DNA of 5,616 nucleotides from assembly GCA_030840185.1 (NCBI GenBank), contig JAUZFY010000071.1, positions 1 to 5,616 of the forward strand. Reading direction: 5' to 3'. Position 1 is the stretch's first letter, and every line of letters begins with the position of its first letter. The notes under the pieces were generated by a model, which worked only from the letters and a program-made list of their open reading frames with translations, had not been told where the DNA came from and made no database searches. Below are positions 1 through 5,616 of this stretch, in pieces. Position numbers and translations under genes: made by a program. The stretch comes from Microbacteriaceae bacterium. GTDB lineage: Bacteria > Actinomycetota > Actinomycetes > Actinomycetales > Microbacteriaceae.

Positions 1-2
1 GG

Positions 3-947
3 TCGCTACGCGAGCTCGCCCTGGTACCGGCGATCGCGGTGCTCATCGTGGTCGGGATCTTCACGAGCCCGGCGTTCTTCACGACGTCGAACCTCTCGAA
101 CACCGCACAGTTCTCCGCCGCCCTCGGACTCGTCGTCGTTGCGGAGTCGCTGATCCTGCTCACGGGGAGCTTCGACCTCTCGCTGCAGTCGATCTACGGC
201 CTCGCACCGATGATCGGCGCGTGGCTGATGGTGTCGAAGGATGGTCAGGGGCTCGGAACGCACTGGAATCCCGCCGTCGGCATCCTCGTCGTGATCGCGA
301 TCGGCGCGGCCGTCGGCTTCTTCAACGGGCTCATGATCGTGAAGCTCCGCTTCAACGCCTTCATCTTCACGCTCGCGATGCTGATCCTGCTTGCCGGGCT
401 GCAGCAGGGCATCGTCAGCGGACGGACGATCTACGAGATGCCGCCATCGTTCATCTACCTCGGCTCGGCCTACTGGGGCGGCTTCCCGGTCTCCGCCTGG
501 GCGACGGGCGCCGCCTTCCTCGTGGCCGGAGTGTTCCTGCGCTACCACCGCAACGGTCGCGCGATCTATGCGATCGGCGGCAACCTCGAGGCCGCGCGTG
601 CGGCCGGGATCAAGGTCGACCGCATCCGCATCGCGGTCTTCACCGTCGCGGGCATGCTGGCCGCGATTGCCGGCCTGATGATCGCCGGCCAGGTGGTCGC
701 GGTCACGGCGAACCAGGGGAACAACCTGATCTTCACCGTCTTCGCCGCAGCCGTGATCGGCGGCATCGAGCTCGAGGGCGGCCGCGGGCGGATGATCGGG
801 GCGTTCACGGGTGTGGTGCTGCTCGGACTCGTCAACAACGTCCTCGTCCTCCGGAACACGTCGACGTTCTGGATCGACGCCGCGAACGGGGCGATCATCC
901 TGATCGCGCTCGGGCTCGCCCGAGTGATCGGCACCGTGCGAACGTAG
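3..947 (+). CDS. ABC transporter permease, ribose/simple-sugar type (RbsC-like), 5'-truncated
   Basis: Membrane-spanning subunit of an ABC importer of the BPD_transp_2 / RbsC family. It would form the channel for a small solute delivered by a binding protein and driven by an ATPase, neither of which is in the window. The open frame runs in from the left edge: its first full codon is at position 3, and the visible part is 314 residues ending at the TAG at 945-947. The GTG at 39 is an internal valine codon, not the start, because upstream codons read RELALVPAIAVLIVVG, the usual first membrane helix of this family. About eight to nine hydrophobic segments follow. Family hallmarks are GSFDLSL near residue 55 (compare GGIDLSVGS of RbsC), GGNLEAARAAGIKVDRI near residue 192 (the cytoplasmic loop that contacts the ATPase), and GGIELEGGRGRMIGA near residue 253. 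The family carries sugars, nucleosides and related polar compounds, so the substrate is open. Being upstream of hyuAB, it may import the substrate of that pathway (inference). Confidence 0.93.
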   Translation, partial: SLRELALVPAIAVLIVVGIFTSPAFFTTSNLSNTAQFSAALGLVVVAESLILLTGSFDLSLQSIYGLAPMIGAWLMVSKDGQGLGTHWNPAVGILVVIAIGAAVGFFNGLMIVKLRFNAFIFTLAMLILLAGLQQGIVSGRTIYEMPPSFIYLGSAYWGGFPVSAWATGAAFLVAGVFLRYHRNGRAIYAIGGNLEAARAAGIKVDRIRIAVFTVAGMLAAIAGLMIAGQVVAVTANQGNNLIFTVFAAAVIGGIELEGGRGRMIGAFTGVVLLGLVNNVLVLRNTSTFWIDAANGAIILIALGLARVIGTVRT

Positions 948-982
948 ACGCCACAGTCGTATGTGACTATCGGCTCACAGGC

Positions 983-1013
983 GCGCCGGGCAAGAATTGA
1001 CTGCGCCCGACGC
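983..1013 (+). terminator. Possible stem-loop terminator after permease gene (weak)
   Basis: GCGCCGGGC (983-991) pairs with GCCCGACGC (1005-1013) in a 9-bp stem with one C/A mismatch around a 13-nt loop, starting 36 nt after the permease stop codon. The stem is GC-rich as in an intrinsic terminator, but no T-run follows (the next bases are AACGCACG). It could be a U-less actinobacterial-type terminator, a 3'-end stabiliser, or chance in GC-rich DNA. Confidence 0.25.
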
Positions 1014-1020
1014 AACGCAC

Positions 1021-1037
1021 GATCTGCTAGGCAGGTC
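1021..1037. repeat. Short near-palindrome, possible operator
   Basis: The 17-bp element GATCTGCTAGGCAGGTC is a dyad. CTGC (1024-1027) and GCAG (1031-1034) are perfect arms around a 3-bp centre, and the outer bases extend the symmetry to 7 bp per arm with one mismatch. The odd-length centre and the position about 130 bp upstream of hyuA are compatible with a regulator binding site. No regulator gene is visible to support this, and a dyad this short can occur by chance. Confidence 0.2.
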
Positions 1038-1085
1038 CGCCAACCCGGTCCGCGACGTCCTATGTCTAGCTGGTACCGAAGCCAT

Positions 1086-1116
1086 GCTTCTGCGGTGTGT
1101 GCCGTGCGCAGAAAGC
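1086..1116. repeat. Inverted repeat upstream of hyuA promoter, possible operator or hairpin
   Basis: TTCTGCG (1088-1094) is perfectly mirrored by CGCAGAA (1107-1113) across a 12-bp spacer. Two further pairs (GC at 1086-1087 with GC at 1115-1116) extend it if A1114 is bulged out. It lies about 38 bp upstream of the -10 box at 1151-1156, a position suited to an activator or repressor site. As RNA it would form a 9-bp stem with a 12-nt loop. The function is not known. Confidence 0.3.
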
Positions 1117-1137
1117 ACAGGCAGTGAGGGTCGAATA

Positions 1138-1185
1138 TCGCGCGCGCTCGTATACTCGGGGCACATGGAGAAGCAGCGCGCGCGA
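1138..1185. repeat. Perfect 10-bp inverted repeat bracketing the hyuA promoter/start
   Basis: TCGCGCGCGC (1138-1147) is the exact reverse complement of GCGCGCGCGA (1176-1185). The 28 bases between them contain the TATACT box (1151-1156) and the ATG of hyuA (1165-1167). The right arm lies in codons for residues Gln4-Arg5-Ala6-Arg7 of HyuA. In an RNA entering from upstream, the two arms could pair and enclose the start codon in the loop. An RNA starting just before the ATG would lack the left arm. Both arms are alternating CG, so low-complexity coincidence remains possible. Confidence 0.4.
1151..1156 (+). promoter_or_regulatory. Putative -10 element (TATACT) for a leaderless hyuA transcript
   Basis: TATACT differs from the TATAAT consensus at one base and stands out in GC-rich surroundings. 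It ends 8 nt before the ATG at 1165, so a transcript starting 7-9 nt downstream of the box would begin at about 1163-1165 and be leaderless or nearly so. This agrees with the lack of a proper Shine-Dalgarno sequence: only GGGG at 1158-1161, three bases from the ATG. Leaderless mRNAs with this -10 to ATG spacing are common in actinobacteria. No good -35 hexamer is seen at 16-18 bp; the 17-bp position reads GGGTCG. Confidence 0.45.
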
Positions 1186-3252
1186 CTCGCAGTCGACATC
1201 GGCGGAACATTTACGGATGTCGCGCTAGACGTTGCCGGCGCACTCACTACCGCCAAGGTTTTAACAGTCAAGGGCGATCCGGTGCGAGGTGTGCTCGAGG
1301 CCATCGGCACAGCGCTGACTGCGGCAGCACTCGCTCCGGCTGACGTCGAGACTGTCATACATGGCACGACGCTTGCGACAAATGCACTCATTGAGCGCAC
1401 TGGCTGCGTCGTCGGGGCGATCTTGACCGAGGGATTTCGCGATATCCTCGAGATCGGCTACGAGCGTCGTTACGATCAGTACGACATCTTTCTCGAGAAG
1501 CCGGACGTGCTCGTTCCACGCGACCGCTGCTTCACCGTGCCAGAGCGCGTCGATGTCTTCGGCCGCGTCATCACGCCTCTCGACGAACGGGCCGTCGAAC
1601 CGCTCCTGGATCAACTCGATTCCGCCGGGGTAGATGCAGTTGCGGTGTGCTTCCTGCATAGCTATCGAAACGGCGAGCATGAACGCCGCGTGGCCGAATT
1701 GCTCGCGGCCAGACGTCCGGCCCTCGCCATCAGCCTTTCAAGCGAGGTTTCGCCCGAGAGCCGAGAATACGATCGCCTGTGCACGACCGTCGCGAATGCG
1801 TACATCACGCCGCTCATGACTCGCTACCTCAGTGACCTCGACGCCGGACTTCGGGACGGCGGTTTCAATTGTCCGCTCCTCATCATGAACTCTGGTGGGA
1901 GCATGACCACGCTCGAGACATCGATGAGGTTTCCGATCCGTCTTGTCGAATCGGGACCGAGCGGTGGGGCGATCCTCGCCTCGCGAGTCGCAAAGCAAGC
2001 AGGGTTCGACAAGATCGTGTCGTTCGACATGGGGGGCACAACAGCCAAGATCTGTCTCATCGACGACGGCAAGCCGCAAACGTCGCGACACTTCGAAGTC
2101 GCTCGCGCGGCCCGATTCATTCGCGGCAGCGGTTTCCCGATTCGCATTCCCGTGATCGAGATGATCGAGATCGGCGCCGGCGGAGGTTCGATCGTCTCCG
2201 TCGACGCCATCAGCCGCATCACGATAGGCCCGCGTAGTGCAGGCTCGGAGCCGGGGCCGGCCTCGTACGGTCGCGGTGGGACCGAAGCGACCGTGACCGA
2301 CGCCGATGTCGCGGCCGGCTACCTCGACCCCGACACGTTCGCCGAAGGGCGGCTTCGCCTCGACATCGAGATGGCTCGCGCCGCGCTCGACCGGGACGTC
2401 GGCGGCCCGCTCTCGCTGCCGTCGGAGGCTGCAGCGGTCGGCGTGTCGCAGGTAGTCGACGAGACCATGGCGAATGCAGCTCGTATTCACGCGATGGAAC
2501 GCGGCAAGACCTTCGGCGACAGAGTGCTGGTCGCGTTCGGAGGCAACGGACCGCTGCATGCCGCGCAGGTCGCGAAGAAACTCGGGATCCGCCGGATCGT
2601 CGTTCCCCCGGATCCCGGAGTCGGATCGGCGGTCGGATTCCTGGACGCCCGCGTTTCCTACGAGACGGTTCGCAGCCTCAACATGCTGCTCAGCGACTTC
2701 GACGTCGATGCGGTGAACGGCCTCTTCGTCGCAATGGAACGCGAGGCCGATGAGATCGTCCGGGCCGGCGCGCACGGAGCGGAGCGGACGACGAGGCGCA
2801 CGGCGTTCATGCGCTATCACGGGCAGGGCCATGAGATCGAGGTCCCGGTCGCGAGCGGGATCCTCACATCCTCGGATGCTCGTGCGCTCCGCTCGGAATA
2901 CGAGCGGCAGTACGCGCGTGTGTATGCACGTCACGTTCCGGACATGGAGATCGAGATCATGAACTGGGCTGTGGTGGTCGCGACGATCGAGGAGGAGTCT
3001 GCGGCGCCCGAAACGGCCCCACTCCATCCCAGACGAAGACCGGATCCCGAGGGATTCAGGTCGGTCCAGCTGGGTGCGACCGGCGAGCCCACCGACGTCC
3101 CCCGCTTCGACCGACGCACCCTCCTGCCGGGCGACTGCTTCCCGGGACCAGCTCTGGTCGTCGAGGCGCAGGCGACGACCTACGTCGCGCCAGAGTTCGA
3201 GCTCGCGGTGGATGCAGCGCGGAACCTCGTACTGACCAGGAGCACGCCGTGA
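1165..3252 (+). CDS. hyuA: Hydantoinase/oxoprolinase family protein, subunit A (HyuA-type)
   Basis: This is the ATP-binding subunit of a HyuAB enzyme. The family opens cyclic amides (N-methylhydantoin, 5-oxoproline, caprolactam) with ATP hydrolysis, or carboxylates ketones (acetone and acetophenone carboxylases). The protein is 695 residues, normal for the family. Visible motifs are the phosphate-binding loop DIGGTFTD (11-18), HGTTLATNALIERTG (66-80), the second ATPase element SFDMGGTTAKICLID (286-300), EIGAGGGSIVSVD (335-347), SAGSEPGPASYGRGG (358-372), AFGGNGPLHA (457-466) and PPDPGVGSAVG (481-491). A C-terminal RYHGQGHEIEVPV (550-562) follows. The order is Hydant_A_N, Hydantoinase_A, then the C-terminal domain. 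ATG 1165 was chosen because it stands ten residues before the first motif; the upstream in-frame TTG 997 and ATG 1084 would add unrelated sequence. The stop overlaps the hyuB start by 4 bp. No carboxylase gamma subunit is present in the window, so lactam, imide or hydantoin opening is favoured. The exact substrate is unknown. No signal peptide is seen, so it is cytoplasmic. Confidence 0.93.
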   Translation: MEKQRARLAVDIGGTFTDVALDVAGALTTAKVLTVKGDPVRGVLEAIGTALTAAALAPADVETVIHGTTLATNALIERTGCVVGAILTEGFRDILEIGYERRYDQYDIFLEKPDVLVPRDRCFTVPERVDVFGRVITPLDERAVEPLLDQLDSAGVDAVAVCFLHSYRNGEHERRVAELLAARRPALAISLSSEVSPESREYDRLCTTVANAYITPLMTRYLSDLDAGLRDGGFNCPLLIMNSGGSMTTLETSMRFPIRLVESGPSGGAILASRVAKQAGFDKIVSFDMGGTTAKICLIDDGKPQTSRHFEVARAARFIRGSGFPIRIPVIEMIEIGAGGGSIVSVDAISRITIGPRSAGSEPGPASYGRGGTEATVTDADVAAGYLDPDTFAEGRLRLDIEMARAALDRDVGGPLSLPSEAAAVGVSQVVDETMANAARIHAMERGKTFGDRVLVAFGGNGPLHAAQVAKKLGIRRIVVPPDPGVGSAVGFLDARVSYETVRSLNMLLSDFDVDAVNGLFVAMEREADEIVRAGAHGAERTTRRTAFMRYHGQGHEIEVPVASGILTSSDARALRSEYERQYARVYARHVPDMEIEIMNWAVVVATIEEESAAPETAPLHPRRRPDPEGFRSVQLGATGEPTDVPRFDRRTLLPGDCFPGPALVVEAQATTYVAPEFELAVDAARNLVLTRSTP
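3238..3242 (+). promoter_or_regulatory. Shine-Dalgarno sequence for hyuB
   Basis: AGGAG lies within the last codons of hyuA, six bases before the GTG at 3249. This optimal spacing supports the GTG as the hyuB start and implies direct ribosome loading in addition to coupling through the 4-bp overlap. Confidence 0.7.
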
Positions 3253-4916
3253 GTCGCCTCTCCGCAGCGACGGCGCGAGCCATCGAGCTGCAGGTCATGT
3301 GGAGCCGTCTCGCTGCCGTCGTGGAAGAGCAGGCGCAAGCGCTCATCCGCACCGCCTTCAGCCCCATCGTACGGGAGTGCGGCGACATCTCGGCGGGGAT
3401 CTTCGACACCGACGGTCGCATGCTGGCCCAGGCCGTCACCGGCACACCGGGCCATGTGAATACGATGGCGGAAGGGGCGAAGCACTTTCTGCACGCCTTC
3501 CCGGTGTCGGCGATGCGGCCGGGCGACATCTACGCCACCAATGACCCGTGGCTCGCCACCGGCCACCTGAACGACATCTTGCTGCTCGCACCGGTGTTTC
3601 ACAAGGATGCGCTGATTGGCTTCGTGTCCTGCACGTCGCACCTGTACGACCTGGGCGGTGTGGGCATGGGACCCGATGGCTCCGACGTATTCGACGAGGG
3701 CCTTCTGATCCCGATGGTGACGCTGGTCGACTCGGGATCGATCAACCAGTTGCTGCTGGAGATGATCAAGGCGAACTCACGCGCTCCGATCTCGAATGAG
3801 GGCGACCTGTACGCCCTGATCTCCTGCTGCGAGGTAGGGGCGCTGCGCCTCGTCGAGATGATGGACGAGTTCGCGATCGATCGACTCGACGAGCTTGCCG
3901 ACTACATCTGCGAGACGTCGCATCACGCGACGCTCGAGGCGATCCGCGAAATCCCACCCGGGGTGTACCACAACTCGATGCGCGTTGACGGGTACGAGTC
4001 GGAGATCGAGCTGCGCGTCGCGCTGAGCGTCAACGACGACTCGATGATTGCCGACTTCTCGGGCTCGTCGCCGTGCTCGGAGAAGGGCGTGAACGTCCCG
4101 ATCAACTACACGGCGGCGTACGCGACGTTCGGCTTGAGATGCATCGTGGGCCGAGGTATTCCGAACAACGCGGGCTCGCTCGAGCCGTTTCGTGTGACGT
4201 CCCAGGAGAGCACGATACTCTCGGCGCCGCGCCCAGCACCTGTGGCGATGCGGCACATCTTCGGCCACCTCGTCAGCGACCTCGTGATCGGGTGTCTCGA
4301 CCAGGCGATCCCAGGCGTCGTACCAGCGGAGAGTTGCTCCGTCATGTGGGATATCCCGCTTCGCAACGGATCGGTCGTCATGCCTGGCGAGACCCGTACG
4401 GCCTTCGCGATCGAACTGACCCACCACGGAGGCATGGGCGCACGCCCGGACAAGGACGGCCTGTCGGTGACCGCGTTCCCAAGTGGCGTATGGGGCTCCC
4501 AGGTCGAGACCACCGAGACGGTCGCGCCCGTGCGGATTCTCCGTCGTGAGCTTCGGCCTGATACCGGCGGAGCAGGGCGGTTCCGGGGTGGCCTGGGGCA
4601 GGTGATCGAGCTCGAGAGCTCGGAGAGCGCTCCGATCTCATTCTTCGGCGCCGTCGACCGGATGGAGCATCCGGCGCGCGGGCGCGATGGTGGACTACCC
4701 GGAGCATGCGGCCGTATCACCCTCTCGTCCGGACGGGAACTCTCGGGCAAGGGAAAGCAGACGATCCCCGCCGGCGAGCGCCTGGTGTTCGAGACACCGG
4801 GTGGAGGGGGCTACGGGCCTCCGCGAGACCGCGAGCTTCAGCGCGTGATCGCCGACGTGCGTGCGGGTCTCGTCTCGCCTGAGGAGGCTGCCGCGGTCTA
4901 CGGCGCCGAGCTATGA
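3249..4916 (+). CDS. hyuB: Hydantoinase/oxoprolinase family protein, subunit B (HyuB-type)
   Basis: This is the obligate partner of HyuA. In this family the B subunit carries the metal site and the ring-opening or carboxylation chemistry. The protein is 555 residues, typical for HyuB. Hallmarks in order are FSPIVRECGDISAGIFD (37-53), GDIYATNDPWLATGHLNDI (92-110), SCTSHLYDLGG (127-137), INYTAAYATFGLRC (285-298), THHGGMGARPDKDGLS (391-406), RELRPDTGGAGRFRGGLGQ (433-451) and a glycine-rich end, TPGGGGYGPP (516-525). Asp46, His106, Asp109, His131 and perhaps Asp134 are the candidate metal ligands, by analogy with conserved family positions. The TGHLND form replaces the GTHLPD seen in some relatives; I believe it is a regular subclade variant. 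The GTG start overlaps the hyuA stop (GTGA) and has AGGAG six bases upstream. The stop overlaps the next start (ATGA). It is cytoplasmic, with no signal peptide. The substrate is unassigned. Confidence 0.93.
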   Translation: MSRLSAATARAIELQVMWSRLAAVVEEQAQALIRTAFSPIVRECGDISAGIFDTDGRMLAQAVTGTPGHVNTMAEGAKHFLHAFPVSAMRPGDIYATNDPWLATGHLNDILLLAPVFHKDALIGFVSCTSHLYDLGGVGMGPDGSDVFDEGLLIPMVTLVDSGSINQLLLEMIKANSRAPISNEGDLYALISCCEVGALRLVEMMDEFAIDRLDELADYICETSHHATLEAIREIPPGVYHNSMRVDGYESEIELRVALSVNDDSMIADFSGSSPCSEKGVNVPINYTAAYATFGLRCIVGRGIPNNAGSLEPFRVTSQESTILSAPRPAPVAMRHIFGHLVSDLVIGCLDQAIPGVVPAESCSVMWDIPLRNGSVVMPGETRTAFAIELTHHGGMGARPDKDGLSVTAFPSGVWGSQVETTETVAPVRILRRELRPDTGGAGRFRGGLGQVIELESSESAPISFFGAVDRMEHPARGRDGGLPGACGRITLSSGRELSGKGKQTIPAGERLVFETPGGGGYGPPRDRELQRVIADVRAGLVSPEEAAAVYGAEL

Positions 4917-5616
4917 GCAGTCTCGACGAGCTCGATGCCGTAGGAATGGCGGCCGCGGTGCGCACGCGTGACATCTCACCGGTCGAGCTCGTGCGGCAGG
5001 CGTTCGAACGAATCGAGGCGATCGACGGCGAGGTCAACGCGTTCGCGTTTCTGTTGAGAGACGAAGCGTCCGAGCAAGCTCGCTCGGCCGAGGCCGCTGT
5101 GCGCCGAGGTGACCCGCTCGGACCGTTTCACGGCGTGCCGATCTCCGTGAAGGAAGCGATCTGGATGCGAGGTGTTCCCTGTACGAATGGATCCCGCGCG
5201 CTGACCGGCCATATACCCGTCGAGGATGCGGCCGTCGTTCGCCGGATGCGCGCTGCCGGAGCGATCGTCGTTGGAAAGACCAACGTATCTGAGTTCTGTT
5301 ACTTCGGCTGCGCGGACAACGACGTGTACGGTCTTACACGAAATCCGTGGAACCTCGACCGGACTCCCGGCGGTTCGAGTGGAGGCGCTGCCGCTGCGAC
5401 GGCATACGGGGCCGTGCCCCTCTCGATCGGAGCGGATGCGGGAGGCTCGATCAGGATTCCGGCGTCGTTCTGCGGCGTCTTCGGCTACAAGCCAAGCTTC
5501 GGAGTCGTGCCGCAAGGGCCCGGATGGCCCGGCTACAAGACTCTCACGGTCAACGGGCCGATAGCACGGAGCGCGCGGGATCTCGCGGCGTGTTGCGCGG
5601 TGATCGCCGGCCCCGA
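4913..5616 (+). CDS. Amidase-signature family hydrolase, N-terminal 234 residues (cut by window end)
   Basis: This is a serine hydrolase of the amidase-signature (AS) family, which cleaves carboxamides, ureido/carbamoyl compounds or related C-N bonds. It begins with an ATG overlapping the hyuB stop (ATGA) and stays open to the right edge. The catalytic triad is complete: Lys80 in PISVKE, cis-Ser155 in TPGGSSGGAAAA, and the nucleophile Ser179 in GADAGGSIRIPASFCG. The 24-residue spacing between the two serines is standard. GSIRIPA rather than GSIRQPA at the nucleophile argues against the tRNA amidotransferase subunit GatA, and no gatC or gatB is nearby. Full-length relatives have about 450-500 residues, so roughly half is missing. 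No Shine-Dalgarno sequence lies at proper distance (GAGGAGG at 4881-4887 is 25 nt away), so translation probably depends on reinitiation after hyuB. Inferred role: it hydrolyses the open-chain amide or carbamoyl product of HyuAB. Confidence 0.92.
   Translation, partial: MSSLDELDAVGMAAAVRTRDISPVELVRQAFERIEAIDGEVNAFAFLLRDEASEQARSAEAAVRRGDPLGPFHGVPISVKEAIWMRGVPCTNGSRALTGHIPVEDAAVVRRMRAAGAIVVGKTNVSEFCYFGCADNDVYGLTRNPWNLDRTPGGSSGGAAAATAYGAVPLSIGADAGGSIRIPASFCGVFGYKPSFGVVPQGPGWPGYKTLTVNGPIARSARDLAACCAVIAGP

Larger units (their letters stand above)
948..1164. other. Intergenic regulatory region between permease and hyuA
   Basis: This 217-bp stretch separates the permease from hyuA. A frame in phase with hyuA is open back to a TTG at 997, but I do not think it is coding. 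Its translation shows no family resemblance, it uses CTA codons that are rare elsewhere here, and HyuA proteins normally begin only a few residues before the VDIGGTFTD motif. The region instead holds several inverted repeats (983-1013, 1021-1037, 1086-1116 and the left arm of 1138-1185) and a TATACT box at 1151-1156, so it looks like the control region of the downstream operon. No tRNA or clear riboswitch was recognised. Confidence 0.75.

Noticed and set aside
39..41. GTG at 39 as the permease start
   Set aside because: The frame is open to the window edge, and the upstream codons encode the expected first helix, so the gene is truncated by the window and does not start at 39.
997..1030. TTGACT at 997-1002 as a -35 box
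   Set aside because: It matches the -35 consensus in five of six bases, but no acceptable -10 lies 16-18 bp downstream (the 17-bp position reads CGATCT), and it is 150 bp from the TATACT box.
1034..1053. Direct repeat GGTCCGC at 1034-1040 and 1047-1053
   Set aside because: Only two 7-bp copies 13 bp apart in GC-rich sequence. This is too weak to call a site without conservation data.
997..1164. N-terminal extension of HyuA from TTG 997 or ATG 1084
   Set aside because: The extra residues match no family pattern, use codons unusual for the region, and are interrupted by dyads and the -10 box. Start 1165 gives the normal family N-terminus.
566..1210. Minus-strand open frame spanning the permease end, the intergenic region and the hyuA start
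   Set aside because: Mostly antisense to the permease, with low-complexity Arg/Ala/Pro/Ser content and no recognisable motif. It would cover the predicted hyuA promoter.
1738..3027. Long open frame on the minus strand (429 codons) opposite hyuA
   Set aside because: It lies wholly antisense to a well-supported hyuA. Its translation is rich in Arg, Asp and His with no domain motif, as expected of shadow frames in high-GC genes.
3777..4427. Minus-strand open frame of 216 codons opposite hyuB
   Set aside because: The translation is Arg/Asp/Val-rich without motifs and lies fully within hyuB, whose own frame has clear family motifs throughout.
1165..4916. Acetone/acetophenone carboxylase alpha and beta subunits
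   Set aside because: HyuB is 555 aa, shorter than acetone carboxylase large subunits, and no small gamma subunit follows; an amidase does. Not fully excluded without a family tree.
4913..5616. GatA subunit of the tRNA-dependent amidotransferase
   Set aside because: The nucleophile motif reads GSIRIPA rather than the GatA-typical GSIRQPA, and the gene sits in a hyuAB operon rather than with gatC/gatB.

Overview
The window is high-GC bacterial DNA, with sample lines counted by hand at roughly 55-73% G+C. It carries one same-strand catabolic locus. The GTG start, the tight 4-base gene overlaps and a probable leaderless promoter fit an actinobacterium, perhaps a Microbacteriaceae-like one. That assignment is an inference from composition and style, because the window holds no phylogenetic marker.

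Layout, all on the + strand: (1) positions 3-947 hold the 3' part of a permease gene of the ribose/simple-sugar ABC importer type (RbsC-like), cut by the left edge. (2) Positions 948-1164 are a 217-bp intergenic region with no convincing gene. It contains several inverted repeats and a TATACT -10 element that ends 8 nt before the next start codon. (3) Positions 1165-3252 encode a HyuA-type hydantoinase/oxoprolinase subunit (695 aa, ASKHA-type ATP-binding fold). (4) Positions 3249-4916 encode its partner, the HyuB-type subunit (555 aa). (5) From 4913 to the right edge lie the first 234 codons of an amidase-signature hydrolase with a complete Lys-Ser-Ser catalytic triad.

The last three genes overlap by 4 bp each (GTGA, then ATGA), so they almost certainly form one translationally coupled operon. 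The likely logic is uptake of a small nitrogen-containing compound, then ATP-dependent opening of a lactam, imide or hydantoin-like ring by HyuAB, then hydrolysis of the resulting amide or carbamoyl group by the amidase. The substrate cannot be read from the sequence. The amidase sits where classical hydantoin clusters carry a HyuC-type carbamoylase of a different fold. The permease may import the same compound, but it is separated by 217 bp and an apparently independent promoter.

I saw no RNA gene, mobile element, CRISPR array or integration site. The most interesting unexplained structure is a perfect 10-bp inverted repeat (1138-1147 / 1176-1185) that brackets the -10 element and the hyuA start codon.
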